Assembly: GCA_936432065.2 (NCBI GenBank)
Contig: OW386289.2
Span: forward strand, 163,679,348-163,743,347
Source of the DNA: Rutpela maculata
Lineage: Eukaryota; Arthropoda; Insecta; Coleoptera; Cerambycidae
Length of the DNA stretch: 64,000 bases
Direction of reading: 5' to 3'
Shown here: positions 43,955 to 55,700 of the stretch, piece by piece
How positions within the stretch are numbered: the stretch's first letter is position 1
Layout: every line of letters starts with the position of its first letter
The notes under the pieces: generated by a model
Seen by the model: only the letters and a program-made list of their open reading frames with translations
Told to the model about the DNA's origin: nothing
Databases searched by the model: none
Made by a program: the position numbers and the translations under genes

Positions 43955-44749
43955 CAGTGTGTCCCAAGATAGATGTAACAAGAGATCATAATAACAGCCA
44001 GAATGAGTTGTAATGGACCAAAAATTTTGGAATTTTGGAATGGTATTTGGGGATTAAGTCCTGCTTGTTGTAAACCTAAAGTATAACAAAAATGACTTGA
44101 TTTGGTGTTCTACAGGGTGTTTTATAAGCAAAGTTGTAAAAATCACCACTAATAAAGTACCTTTATTTTTCAAAATATGAAAAAATTCCACTAAGAAAAG
44201 TTATTTAGAATGCAATTTTATACCTCTATACCAAATTTCATGAATATAAAATTATTTTTTTGAAACTTCCCATTTTTTCAATAAATTAGTGTTTTATTTT
44301 GAACTATTCAATTAAAACTGCATAGAAATTATTTTTTGTGAATTAATATTTAAAGTTATGTAGAAGCTAAAAGTAGGCTATGAGAAAAGCAGTGGATAAT
44401 TAATATTTGCTCCTACACAACTTTAAATATGAATTCAACTCTTAATTCGCAAAAAATGGGAAGTTTCAAAAAAATAATTTTATATTCCTGAAATTTGGTA
44501 TAGAGGTATAACATTGCATTCTATAACTTTTCTTAATGGAATTTTTTCATATTTAAAAAAATAAAGGTAATTTATTAGTGGTGATTTTTACAACTTTGCT
44601 TATAAAACACCCTGTAGAACACCAAATCAAGTCATTTTTGCTATACTTTAGTTCTACAACAAGCAGGACTCAATCCCCAAATACCATTCCAAAATTCCAG
44701 AATTTTTGGTCCATTACACCTCTTGTTACATTTATCCTGGGACACACTG
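43955..44749. mobile_element. mariner-type foldback MITE with TA duplication
   Basis: Ends CAGTGTGTCCCAAGAT / the inverse, with TA at 43953-43954 and 44750-44751. Arms of nearly 400 bp form an almost full palindrome with its centre near 44370. No transposase. Confidence 0.85.
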
Positions 44750-44994
44750 TACATTGGATACATATTTATATATTGACTAACTTGTTTTTAACGCTAGTTT
44801 CAATAAGTCGACAATATTTTTTTTTTTTTTTTTACAATATCAGATTTATTTATTACTCAAGGGAGGAGTATATCCAGAATTTCTTTTTCTTCCTATGAGA
44901 CAACCGTGGGGTATCCCTGTGGATGTCTGTTGTAAGTTGTCCAGATTTTAACCTAAATAGGGCCATTTTCCTTCCTATGGACAACCATGGGCTA

Positions 44995-45618
44995 CAGTGG
45001 CGGCTGGTGAAATTTCAATATTTTTTTTCTCGTCTGTGGCGCATGGGACCCATACGAAACTTGGGAAATAACATCTAGAGAAGCACTTCTCTAATGACCC
45101 CTAAAAAATTTTGAAAAAGCAGTTTGCGAAAAAATTTTTGAAAATTCGCTAGCCTCCCCTGGGTCTAGGGATCCCTGTTTACTTTTATTTTTTTTTGTCA
45201 TATGCATTTGACTTTTCATAAAAATGCATCGACAGATTTTGGAGTTTGTGAAAATATTTTCATTACTAACTGAGATACAACGAATTGAAATATTGTAATT
45301 TGTTAAATTGTAAATTACAAAATTTCAGTTCATTGTATTTCAGTTAGTAATGAAAATATTTTCACAAACTCTAAAATCTGTCGATGCATTTTTATGAAAA
45401 GTCAAATGCATATGACAAAAAAAAATAAAAGTAAACAGGGGTCCCTAGACCCAGGGGAGGCTAGCAAATTTTCAAAAAATTTTTCGCAAACTGCTTTTTC
45501 AAAATTTTTTAGGGGTCATTAGAGAAGTGCTTCTCTAGATGTTATTTCCCAAATTTCGTATGGGTCCCATGCGCCACAGACGAGAAAAAAAATATTGAAA
45601 TTTCACCAGCCGCCGCTG
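44995..45618. mobile_element. 624-bp fully palindromic hAT MITE with 8-bp target duplication
   Basis: Ends CAGTGGCGGCTGG / CCAGCCGCCGCTG, flanked exactly by ATGGGCTA (44987-44994 and 45619-45626). Both halves pair nearly base for base about a centre near 45305. The right half recurs at about 53670-53965. Confidence 0.92.
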
Positions 45619-45839
45619 ATGGGCTATCCATTAAAGACATCATGGGCAATCCCTATTAGTCTCAAAAGGATATCTATAGGAGGTCCTAAATCTGGAGTAA
45701 TCCAGTTTAGGATGTCCATAGGATGTCTTGCTTATCCTTCAAGTAGGTATGGCCACTAGTTGTCCTAAGGCTATCGAGTGCTGTGTGGTACTATACCTCA
45801 CAAGATCGAAAACTTACATTTCTCATCAAGGCTTCGACT

Positions 45840-46545
45840 TAAACAACATACAAGTACATCCAATGGACGTAAAAAGTACATATTTTTGGTACAATAGACA
45901 TCCAGTGGACGTCCCGGTGCCACAACTTTGGACGAATATTAGACGTGTACGTAGTTCACTGGATGAAGTATGATTATGGGACCTAATTACTGGACGAAGT
46001 ATGCATGCATACTTCATCCAGTGAACTACCGTTTTAAGTGTGCCTGTACATACTTTGGACATCCAGTGGATGTACAAGTACGTACATACGTCCAATATTC
46101 GCCCAAAGATGTGACATCGGGACGTCCAATGGACGTCTATTGTACCAAATTCGGAACAAAGTCGGACATCGAATGTACGTACATTATGTCCAAATATAGT
46201 CCAAAAATATGTACTTTTTACATCCATTGGATGTATTTGTGCTACGTCCAGTAAGTGTAAATAAAGTACGTACGTGGGACATAGCCAATACCTACTGGAC
46301 GTAATTAGGTCCCGCATATACATACTTCGTCCAGTGAACTACCGTTTTAAGTGCGACTATACTTTGGACATCCAGTGGATGTACAAGTACGTACATACGT
46401 CCAATATTCGTCCAAAGTTGTGACACCGGGACATCCATTGGACGTCTATTGTACCAAAATCGGAACAAAATCGGACATCAACTGTACGTACATTATGCCC
46501 AAAAGTATGTACTTTTTACGTCCATTGGATGTACCTGTGCTGTTT
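45840..46545. repeat. ACGT-word element with inverted ends and a 313-bp duplication
   Basis: Left end near 45850 (GTACATCCAATGGACGT, then AAAAAGTACATA) recurs inverted at about 46505-46530. Inside, 46021-46250 is repeated at 46334-46545 (GTGAACTACCGTTTTAAGTG in both). The sequence is saturated with GGACGT, TCCANTGGA and GTACGTAC words, and contains the perfect 20-bp palindrome GAAGTATGCATGCATACTTC at about 45996. Confidence 0.75.
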
Positions 46546-46954
46546 GGGAAGAAACGATAAATGCTTACAACTATCGATTTCTAACTGAGGTTGCATGGTT
46601 ATCGTCAGAATCATCAGTGCAGCGCATATTGCATGTTAAATTCTGTCTCGAGGTATCACACCGGAGAATTTATACGTTAGATTGCTCATACGAATTTTTA
46701 GGTGAATACTCATAGACCAGTAGTAGAACCAAGTCGGCGACTTATAACCAAATTTATCTACCAAAATCTATTGCAAACTTGGAAAGGCTTCGAAATGAGT
46801 CAAGTACCTAAAAATACCTACGAGATTAATTCTAGATAAACGTGACTTATAACAGTTAATTGCCTTCTCTGTGTAGCGACATTATTACGTAATTGGCATT
46901 TGATGCCATCTCTTACCAAAATCGAACATCGAAAATGTACTAAGCTGGAGAAGG

Positions 46955-47435
46955 ATGGATGTACAATGGAAGTACATTGATGTACATCCCTTAGATGGCA
47001 GAAAATGTACGTACAATGAAAGTCCATTTGTAATGGTCAAATGTCGAACTTTTATGGACGTACAGAGGACGTACCAAAATTTACTAAGCTGTAGAAGGAT
47101 GAAAAATGGATGTACAGTAAACGTACATTGATGTGCATCCCTTATATGGAGGAAAATGTGCGTACAATGGGAGTCCATTTCTAATGATAAAATGTTAGAA
47201 CTTTTGTGGACGTCCACTGGACGTGTACCAAAATGTGCAAAACTATATAAGGATAAAAAATGGACGTACACTGGAAGTACGTTGATGTACATCCCTTATA
47301 TGGCAGAAAATGTAAGTACAGTAAGATTTCATTTGTAATGATCAAATGTCGTACAGTGGATGTATCAAAATGTACAAAGCCGTAGAAAGATGAAAAATGG
47401 ATGTACAGTGGACGTACATTGATGTACATCTTTTA
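46955..47435. repeat. tandem repeat, ~150-bp unit, 3+ copies
   Basis: Units start at 46955, 47106, 47260 and 47397 (spacings 151, 154, 137), each opening ATGGA(T/C)GTACA and containing TTGATGTACATCCCTTA-like and ACCAAAATGTAC-like words. Short ACGT palindromes dominate. Open frames here on both strands are by-products of the repeat. Confidence 0.8.
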
Positions 47436-47539
47436 TAGATAGGATTTATGATGTCCACTGTATATCCAAAATAGGTGTTCATGGACGTAAGGGTGTATTT
47501 TGGATATTAAACGGACGTCCAATGGATGTTGTGTACTAT

Positions 47540-48169
47540 GTGGGAAGGAAGATGGTAAGGGGTCAGTACTTTCATCTCTAGTTGAATCTATTCTATAGAT
47601 AGATCCCATGGAAACAATTATTGACACAATTGTATCCAAGGAAATTACCTGGGGAATAAATTTAACGGTAGATGAAAGTACCAGGCCTTTTAGTGTCATA
47701 CAATTTTTTTTGAGAAAATCATTTCCATGTTTGAGGATCATTCATTGATTCTTAGCTATCAGAAAACACTCAAATAAGTGCCCAAAAATGAGTAGTTGCT
47801 TTTTATTTAATTTTTTTGTTAAAAATCGGTAATTTAAAAAAAATTGATACTAGATTATCTCGAAAACTGCTCATTTTCGGACAGGGTAACACGATTATAA
47901 ATTGACTATAAATTAACTCTACCTTAACCCCTTTAAAGGAATACGTCTAATTTCCAATCACCCTGTACAAAAAATATCTGTAACTAAATTCACTCAAAAG
48001 ATAAAACTTCAAATTTAGAAACTTTTGACGTATTTTTTAATGATTTTGACACATATTTAAACAAGCTCAAATTTTTGCTAAATAAATCTGCACATATTTA
48101 ATATAAAGATTAGATGTTGAAGGTAGGAAATTGATCACTGCAAACAACTACTATTCATTTCATTTTCAG
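47540..48169. other. region before the first visible ACE exon
   Basis: No start exon recognised. Acceptor TTTTCAG ends at 48169. Confidence 0.4.
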
Positions 48170-48352
48170 ACGTTCTTGCCATTCCTGGCGTACACTTTAT
48201 TTAGTGTTCAAGGCAAGTTAACCGAGAATGAATTAAAAGATTTCCTTGCGACCACTTACGAAAAAGAGGCGCGAGAAAAGTGTTACCAAGCGAACAATGC
48301 GGAATATGAGTACGAAACGGATGTAGGCAACCAAACTAAGGAAGACAAAGTC
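48170..48352 (+). CDS. ACE-like exon: signal peptide core and N-terminus
   Basis: 183 nt, phase 0 at both ends. Acceptor TTTTCAG, donor GTAAGT at 48353. No in-frame ATG is available, so the Met lies on an unseen upstream exon. Confidence 0.85.
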
Positions 48353-49715
48353 GTAAGTAGGTACTTATATACACATCGATCAAAACTTGTTAACAAATGT
48401 TCAATATTGCCCTCGAGGGTATCTGGTGATTACTGATTATCTAAAAGTTGCTATCCTATAACTAGTAGGGAAAATACAGCGATCGCTAGTAGTCCCTTGA
48501 GGTAAAAGCTTTGACCTGAAAAGTTCTGTGACTGGTCCGCAAGACATCTACCAAGCAGCCTTTACACGAAATGAACTTTTCCTCTAGTGGTCTCTGTAGG
48601 GAATTGATTGAGACTTGTCTGATATATATAGATATTTTTGTTTTTTCATTGATTATGATTATATATGTAAAAATATTCTCGTTTTTATTCATTCAGTGAT
48701 CATTCATTATTGGTTCATTATATACAATTCTTATATATTCTGCACTAATAGATTTTTCGACGCTTACAGTTATAGTCACACTGTTCGTCCGTCTGAGTTG
48801 AAATGGACGTCACAATCCATCTCGTTCCAATCATCATCTTCATCGTCATTACCATCATCACTAGAATTATCATCATTACCATCATTACCATTATCATCAG
48901 ACATTATTATTTCTGGAATTAAATTTATATCGTAATCAAGATCATCATCATCCTGTTCAAGTGATTCTTCTACATGCACGCAATTATTACAGTCGGTACT
49001 CTTACAATTCTTACAGAACGAGCTACATTTAATACCTAGCTTTTTATAGCCACATCGTTTAACACATCCACCCTTACAAGTACCATTATTTCGCTTAAAA
49101 AATGAATCTGGGCTTATTATCGTGGTAATTCGATATTGGGGGCCCAATAAACAAATTTGTTTTATAATTGTCATTTCTACAACCATTTTGTTTATTGCTA
49201 TTTTATTACATTTATAAAATTGCAATAAAACAAAATAGATGTATAACGTTTAAATTTTGCTTGTTCCCACACAGCACAGAAATATTCTAAGAATGTGCAC
49301 AGAATGTTTGCTAGGAACGTTTAAATATTCTGAGAATGTTCTCACAACATGAAAATCGTTACCATAGAATGTGCAATGCACATTACAAGGTGGAGTCTTT
49401 TAAATGTTCCTAGAACATCTCAGGTATGTTTTCTCAGATAGCAAAGGCACGTGAAAATGACGTGACTAGTTAGTAGTCTACTTGATAAAAATGAAGTAAT
49501 TAATGCATCATAAATGATTATTGTCCTATGAATTTGTTTGTTAGCCATCCGTATATTTTATTTACATTAACATATCTAATTATCTAATATTGTTTACCAT
49601 CACTCCAATTTTTTTCTCACAAGGGTTGCCTGCAAATTATATTTCGTTTATTAAATTATTATTAAATCCATTTTATTTTACTTATCGTCCAAGCTTCTGT
49701 TTTTTAAGTCGTCAA

Positions 49716-49768
<53 letters not shown>

Positions 49769-52700
49769 GCGACAGCACAGCAGCAGCGACAGCACAGCAG
49801 CAGGCACAGCACAGCAGCAGCGACAGCAGCAGCAGCAGCAGCAACAGCAACCGCAACAGCAACAGCAACATCAACATCAACAGCAACAACAACAACAACA
49901 CGAATTTATTTGATATTCAACGGTACAAGAATGCGCCTTGCCGGCGATCTCGGCTCGGAGCCAGCCTGACAATCACGGCGTGATAGTCCGGTTCGGCTTA
50001 ACGGTAATTAAATTGTTGCTAGAAGTAAGTCAACGGTTTAACTCACTCGGCCACTGAAGTTACACATTCTACTACCTATTGAAAGACTATATAATTATAG
50101 TTGAAATCCGAAACAAATTTTTTTCTCATTTCAAGTTTGATGAGCGGCGCGGGGGAAGTCAGGAGTCAATTGTTTTAAGATTTTATAGTTGAGGTACTTA
50201 TACAAACCTAGGAAACGTGTTGGAGAAAAAACGGTAAAGATATAATATCGTTATCTACAATATTTTTAGTCTAAACAGTTCTAAAATTGGAAAAAATATA
50301 TTCATATATCGGTTTTATAAGTAATTATTACCCTCAAAAAAACATAACATTTTTTTCGCAATTATTTTAACAAAAAAAAAATTTCTCTCTGGGACTTTTT
50401 ATTTAAAGACTTTATAGTTGGAACACGCAACGGCTAGATTTTGCTTTTTAATACATTTTAATCTAATTTTATTATTCTGCAATAAAAACTGTCGAATCTT
50501 TGCAAACTCTTTCGAATATTAATTATTTTGGATATAATTAATAGTGTGTTAGTCATTATTCTTTTCGTAGTTGTTCATGACCCTCTTAGTCGTCGAAGTT
50601 TTTTATTACAAAAAAAGACATATAAATTAAGATATCATTATTTCTGAGAAACAAATAGGTACTTAAATAAAATAAATATTTGTATTTAGTATACCCAAAT
50701 AATTATAATAATAGTTAAAAATAATAACCACTGTTAGGTATCGCATCAAAATTTTGCAGTACAATATTTTTTTTGTGGAACGTACCACGAACGTTCTTTT
50801 AAAATATTACAGAAATATTTGATCAAAAATGTTTCATGAATATTCTAAACTAGATAAAAATATTTATGGGAGTTCTAGGAATATTTCAGGTTAATAATCT
50901 GTTTACAGAATATTGTCACTTAATGAGAATATTCTAAAAATATTCTGTGCTGTGTGGGTTGGGAGTAGTTTCAACCCCCGGGGGGTGGGTATGTCATCTG
51001 TGGTCAATCTATACTTATTTTATTCGAATTGACAAAAAAATCCGATCCGACAAGCCCTCTCCATCCTAGCACCGGAAAATCGAAACAGAGGTGGTTTTTC
51101 CGGTTTAAGGGTAGTGTGTGAAGGGCAGGTCGGAAAATATTGTCACCATCGTGTTCCCCGTCCTCGAAAACGGGAGGAAGATGTTTTGCGGTCGTCACTA
51201 AACTTTTGGGCTTTTTGCCTTTTTCTGGTTTACCACAAGGGACTAGGATGCATTTTAAAGGTGGGGGTCGACTTCTAGATAGCACAAGGACGTACTCAGG
51301 GGACGTTTACATAGGACATTCGAGATGTCTTAGAGACGTCCGCTTTAAGACGTAAGGCATACAGAAGACGTCTTTAGGACAACCATTGTTACAAATCAGT
51401 ATGTCCCTGGGACGTCTTTTTCTGGTCCGTTCTAGACCCAAGAAAGACCTTCAAGTTTCAAAAAGACCTTCATGGGATATTATCGGTTTTATAAGCAATT
51501 AACCTTTATAAATAGCCAACTAAAACTTTTTCGCAATTATTTTAACGAAAAAAAAAAAAACGGAATGAGTGGGAATCGAACCGCCGTCCTTTTGACGCCC
51601 CATGGCGACATACATAGCCTACACTCAGAGAAAAAACATTGTACAATTTAAAAAATCACTAATGATTGAAAATAAATCAAATATATTTTTTCCTCATTAG
51701 TGTTTATAGTTAATTCAAAACGACAACATATGGTTTTGTGAAGCGTTTTCAAAACAAAAGTGCCCAATGATGATTTAAATATTTGACCCTTTTAAAATAA
51801 CTGCATAATGTTCGATTGAATTTATCAGAAAAAATAATATATGTTCAACTTTTGTTTATATGGATCAGTTATTAATATAGTCAGGCAAGTAAAACAGTCA
51901 TTTGAAATATTAAAGGAAAGGAAATTCCCTATATTTTGAAGGGTCTATAGCAATAATTTGTTCAATAATCAATATAAAAGTAAAATTGTACAAACTTGAT
52001 ATGTTGAGTTTTGACGACTTGAATTCAGTACATCAATATATTTATATTCAAGTGATTTCTTGTGCTTTTTAAAACGCCAAATTTCTCTGAGTGTAACTAC
52101 GCCTCTGAACTTACGGTTCTGAAAGTTTAGAAATTGCAAATTGTAAAAATAACATGAGTAGAGACCTTAACCCAAATAGCTCTTTTTATTGGCTAATGAG
52201 CTGCGTTGAACCACGACATGAATTAATTCAGTATAAATACAGCATATACATTGTCTAATTTACTTTATTTTTAATCAGTTCCAGATGATAACAACATTGC
52301 TGGCAAAAGGCACGCTGAATCTAGTATTTGAGTGTTTAGGACTTTGTCCATTTCATTGTCTAAGAATTCCGAGTTAACAATTGTGAATTCCGAGATACAA
52401 TTGTGAATTCTTTTAGAGTTAGAAACAATAATGCAAATATTATGCCCCTTCTACGCTTCCGTATAATCTATTTGATCTCATTGATTTTATTTTCAGATAA
52501 ATATCACTATGGAAATCTCAGCTTGGGAGAACGATACTTGGACTAAATACTTCAAAGATCTTAAACCAAATGATTATGCGGATCCAGTTCTAAAGCGACA
52601 AGTTCGAACGCTTTTTGTTTTAGGAAATGCCGCACTCTGTGCTGATAAGTTAAAACAGGTATTCAAAAAGTAAATAATAAAAATTGAACCAACAGTAGTA

Positions 52701-55700
52701 CTTTCATGTTAGACTGTTTAGAAGAAATAATAAGTAATTTATTTTTTCTGTTTTGAAATTTTGGAACAGTATTCGTTGAAGGGGCAGTTTTAAGAGACAA
52801 CAGTAGTCACGTGGTCACCCCGCCGATGGGCAGCGAACATCTTTTTTACATGTTTAAGATGCCCCAAACAATAGTTTTTTGTAATATAATTTTAGGTCCA
52901 TCACAACGAGGTTTCCAAGTTAAAATCCAAATGTGCTCCACTATTAGAAATTTACATTATTAATCAAATACAGAAAATTAGAGGGAAAAAACTGAAAAAT
53001 GAAAGTTTTCTCTGCCAAGTTTTTAAACTTCAGTTTTTTCCGTCAAACCACAGAGTACAGTAACTAGACAGAAGCGAAAATAAGCCTTCCCGCGAAAACC
53101 AAATTTGTATGCGCGCATCACCATTTTTTAAATGGTATACCAATCAACCTCACTTTTGCGTTGACACTGTTGACGTTTATCGTTTTAAGTTTGGATTTGT
53201 GAGTTTTATTTCCACTCAATTTGGGAGGTTGAAAACATTAGCCGAGAACTAAAATTTTCATAAATAAAACCTACTGCCCAACTCAACTGAAAATAGGCGC
53301 CGATTATAAACAATTCAAATGGTAATATTTTTCAATCCAACTCGAAATACACTGTTTTCTCAGTGTATCCTTAGAAATAAAGAAAAAATAGAAATAAATT
53401 AATAACATATTTCTCTCAGTGTAGATGCAATTGGTACGTGGTTAAACGTCAAAATTTGTTCCAATTTGACTGGGATATCATAGCCCATTAGTTTTAGTTA
53501 ATATATTACTTCTACCCGGAATTAATTATAGTAAAGCTGAAAATTTGCAGGATTGTAGTTTTGGTCCAGGACAACGCACGTATTAAAAAGTCCCCTACTC
53601 TCCCTCGTCGGATTCCATGTTTTTGCGGAGAAACAAGGGCCTAAGCCGCAGAAATTGCAAAGCCTGATTTGTGATTTGTTAAATTGTAAATCACAAAATT
53701 TCAATTCGTTGTATCTCAGTTAGTAATGAAAATATTTTCATAAACTTCAAAACGTGTTGCTGTATTTTTATGAAAAGTAAAATGCATATGACAAAAAAAA
53801 TAATTTTAAACAGAAGTCTCTAGACCTGAATTTTGAAAAAAATTTTCGCAAACTGCTTTTTCAAAATTTTTAGGGGTCGTTAGAGAAGTGCTTCTCGAGA
53901 TGTTATTTCCCATATTTCGTATGGGTCCCATGCACCACAGACGAGAAAAAAATTATTGAAATTTTTAGATCCGCGCTTGAGACGACGGGGGAGAGTAGGG
54001 AACTTTTTGGTACGTGTTGTCCTGAACCAAAACTACAATCCTGCAAGTTTTCAGCTTCACAATTATTAATTCCGGTCAAAAACTAAAATTTCTGGGCTAT
54101 CAACGTCAACCGTTTATTTTCCTTCTTTTTTAGTTAACAAACATTACAAATGAAATGACTGAAGTATACAGTACTGCAAAGATATGTCCTTACACCAAAC
54201 AACACTGTGATCTAGCTAAAGAAGGGCTTTCTCTGGACCCAAGTAATGATTTTAGATTTAACAACAATAGTGGAGTCAAAATAAATTTCGAATGGAATTA
54301 TTTTTCTGCAGAAATTTTATGGTTTTAATTTATTTTAGGTACGACAAGTGTGATGAGGGAGACATCTCCGGTCCTATTAATATTTCGAAATGATGAAACT
54401 ATGCCATTTATTGAACTAAACCTTCCTGCCAAATTTAGTGCAAAATATTTATTTAAACAGCTAAATTGGCTAAAAATAAAAAAAAAATTCGAAATTGCAA
54501 TAGCTTATTGTTTATTTTTTCAAAATGTAGATTTTTACATGTACTTTACAATGGTATTAAGAAAAAATGTTTATCTTCATTTAAATTTTTGAAATATGAT
54601 TTTCAAAATTATAGTTATAGGCCAGGCAACGAATGCTCAAAAAAGGGTGTAGAGGGAAATTTTAGGGACAGAAAATTTGACTTCGGAACTTTGTTTGGAC
54701 CAGTCTGGAGATGAACATATCAAAAGCGCCCACTCCTAGATAGTGAGCGGGGGGAGGGGAGGGGGGCACTTTAAAGGTCCCATTTTTTGGTTTTTCGCTT
54801 ATATCTCGGAAACTATGCCTCGTATGGAAAAAGGTAATCTATGCAAAATTAAACAATTGAATTTCTTACAAGAATGTCTATATTAATTTTCTTCCTATGT
54901 GTTATAGTTTACGAGATATTCGCCAGCCAAAATAGATAATTAAAAAAAAGTATTAGGTACCTTGAATATTTCTATCAAAGCGGTTTACCGTGGTCTGCTA
55001 ATAAATCACAGTCACAAAACAATCTTTATTTTACAACACTCGACATATTTACTAACGTAATATTTTGTCGAAATCTATGCATTTCCTTAAATATACAGTG
55101 TGATTCACTTAAAATGAAAACGCACTTATAACTTTTTTATTTTGTTTCCGATTTGAATCAAATTCTACTCAAGTATAGAACAAATTAGGATCTACTTATA
55201 AACATTTGCCTGCTACAAAGGCCAAAATATGCTGAAAAAAAAAACATTTTGAATATTAAAAATTCTAAAAAATGCATCGGATCGGCGCCACAACCGCAAA
55301 TACACCAAAATTTGATTTGGTTATTGATGGGAGATTTTTCATACATAAGCTCATCTGGCAAAGGGGGTCCCCAGTTTCCGCAATTTGTGGTGGACACGTG
55401 AAATTCGTCAAGACCCATTAATATGATTTTTAATATTTTTCAGCATATTTTGGTACCACAGGTGGCTTTGCCTTTGTAGCAGGCGAATGTTTATCTGGTC
55501 ATAAGTAGATCCTAATTTGTTCCATACTTGAGTAAAATTTTATTAAAATGGGAAACAAAATAAAAAAGTTATAAGGGCGTCTTCATTTTAAGTGAGTCAC
55601 ACTGTATATTTAAGGAAATGCATAGATTTCGACAAAATATTACGTTAGTAGATACGTCAAGTGTTGTAAAATAAGGATTGTTTTGTGACTGTGATTTATT

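Larger units (their letters stand above)
42798..45788. mobile_element. CCACACAGCAC-ended element with GGATATCC-type word arrays
   Basis: Ends CCACACAGCAC (42798-42808) and GTGCTGTGTGG (45778-45788). The outer parts are full of variants of a GGAT(A/G)TCC / AGGATATCC word (42830-43040 and 45640-45760). Nested inside are a mariner-type foldback (43955-44749) and a hAT MITE (44995-45618). There is no transposase. The outer family is unassigned. Confidence 0.55.

Noticed and set aside
45728..47741. Multiple 70-165-codon frames on both strands
   Set aside because: All are generated by ACGT-word repeats and show repeat periodicity, not coding constraint.
49590..49913. Gln/Arg-rich protein-coding gene
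   Set aside because: The frame is produced by (CAACGA)n and (CAG)n simple repeats, with no coding context.
51004..51285. 93-codon minus-strand frame in a GC-richer patch
   Set aside because: No start context, no recognised domain, next to transposon ends. It may be a retroelement scrap but cannot be supported.
55185..55418. 77-codon frame in the centre of the foldback
   Set aside because: It lies inside the paired arms of a MITE and shows no domain. Probably chance.
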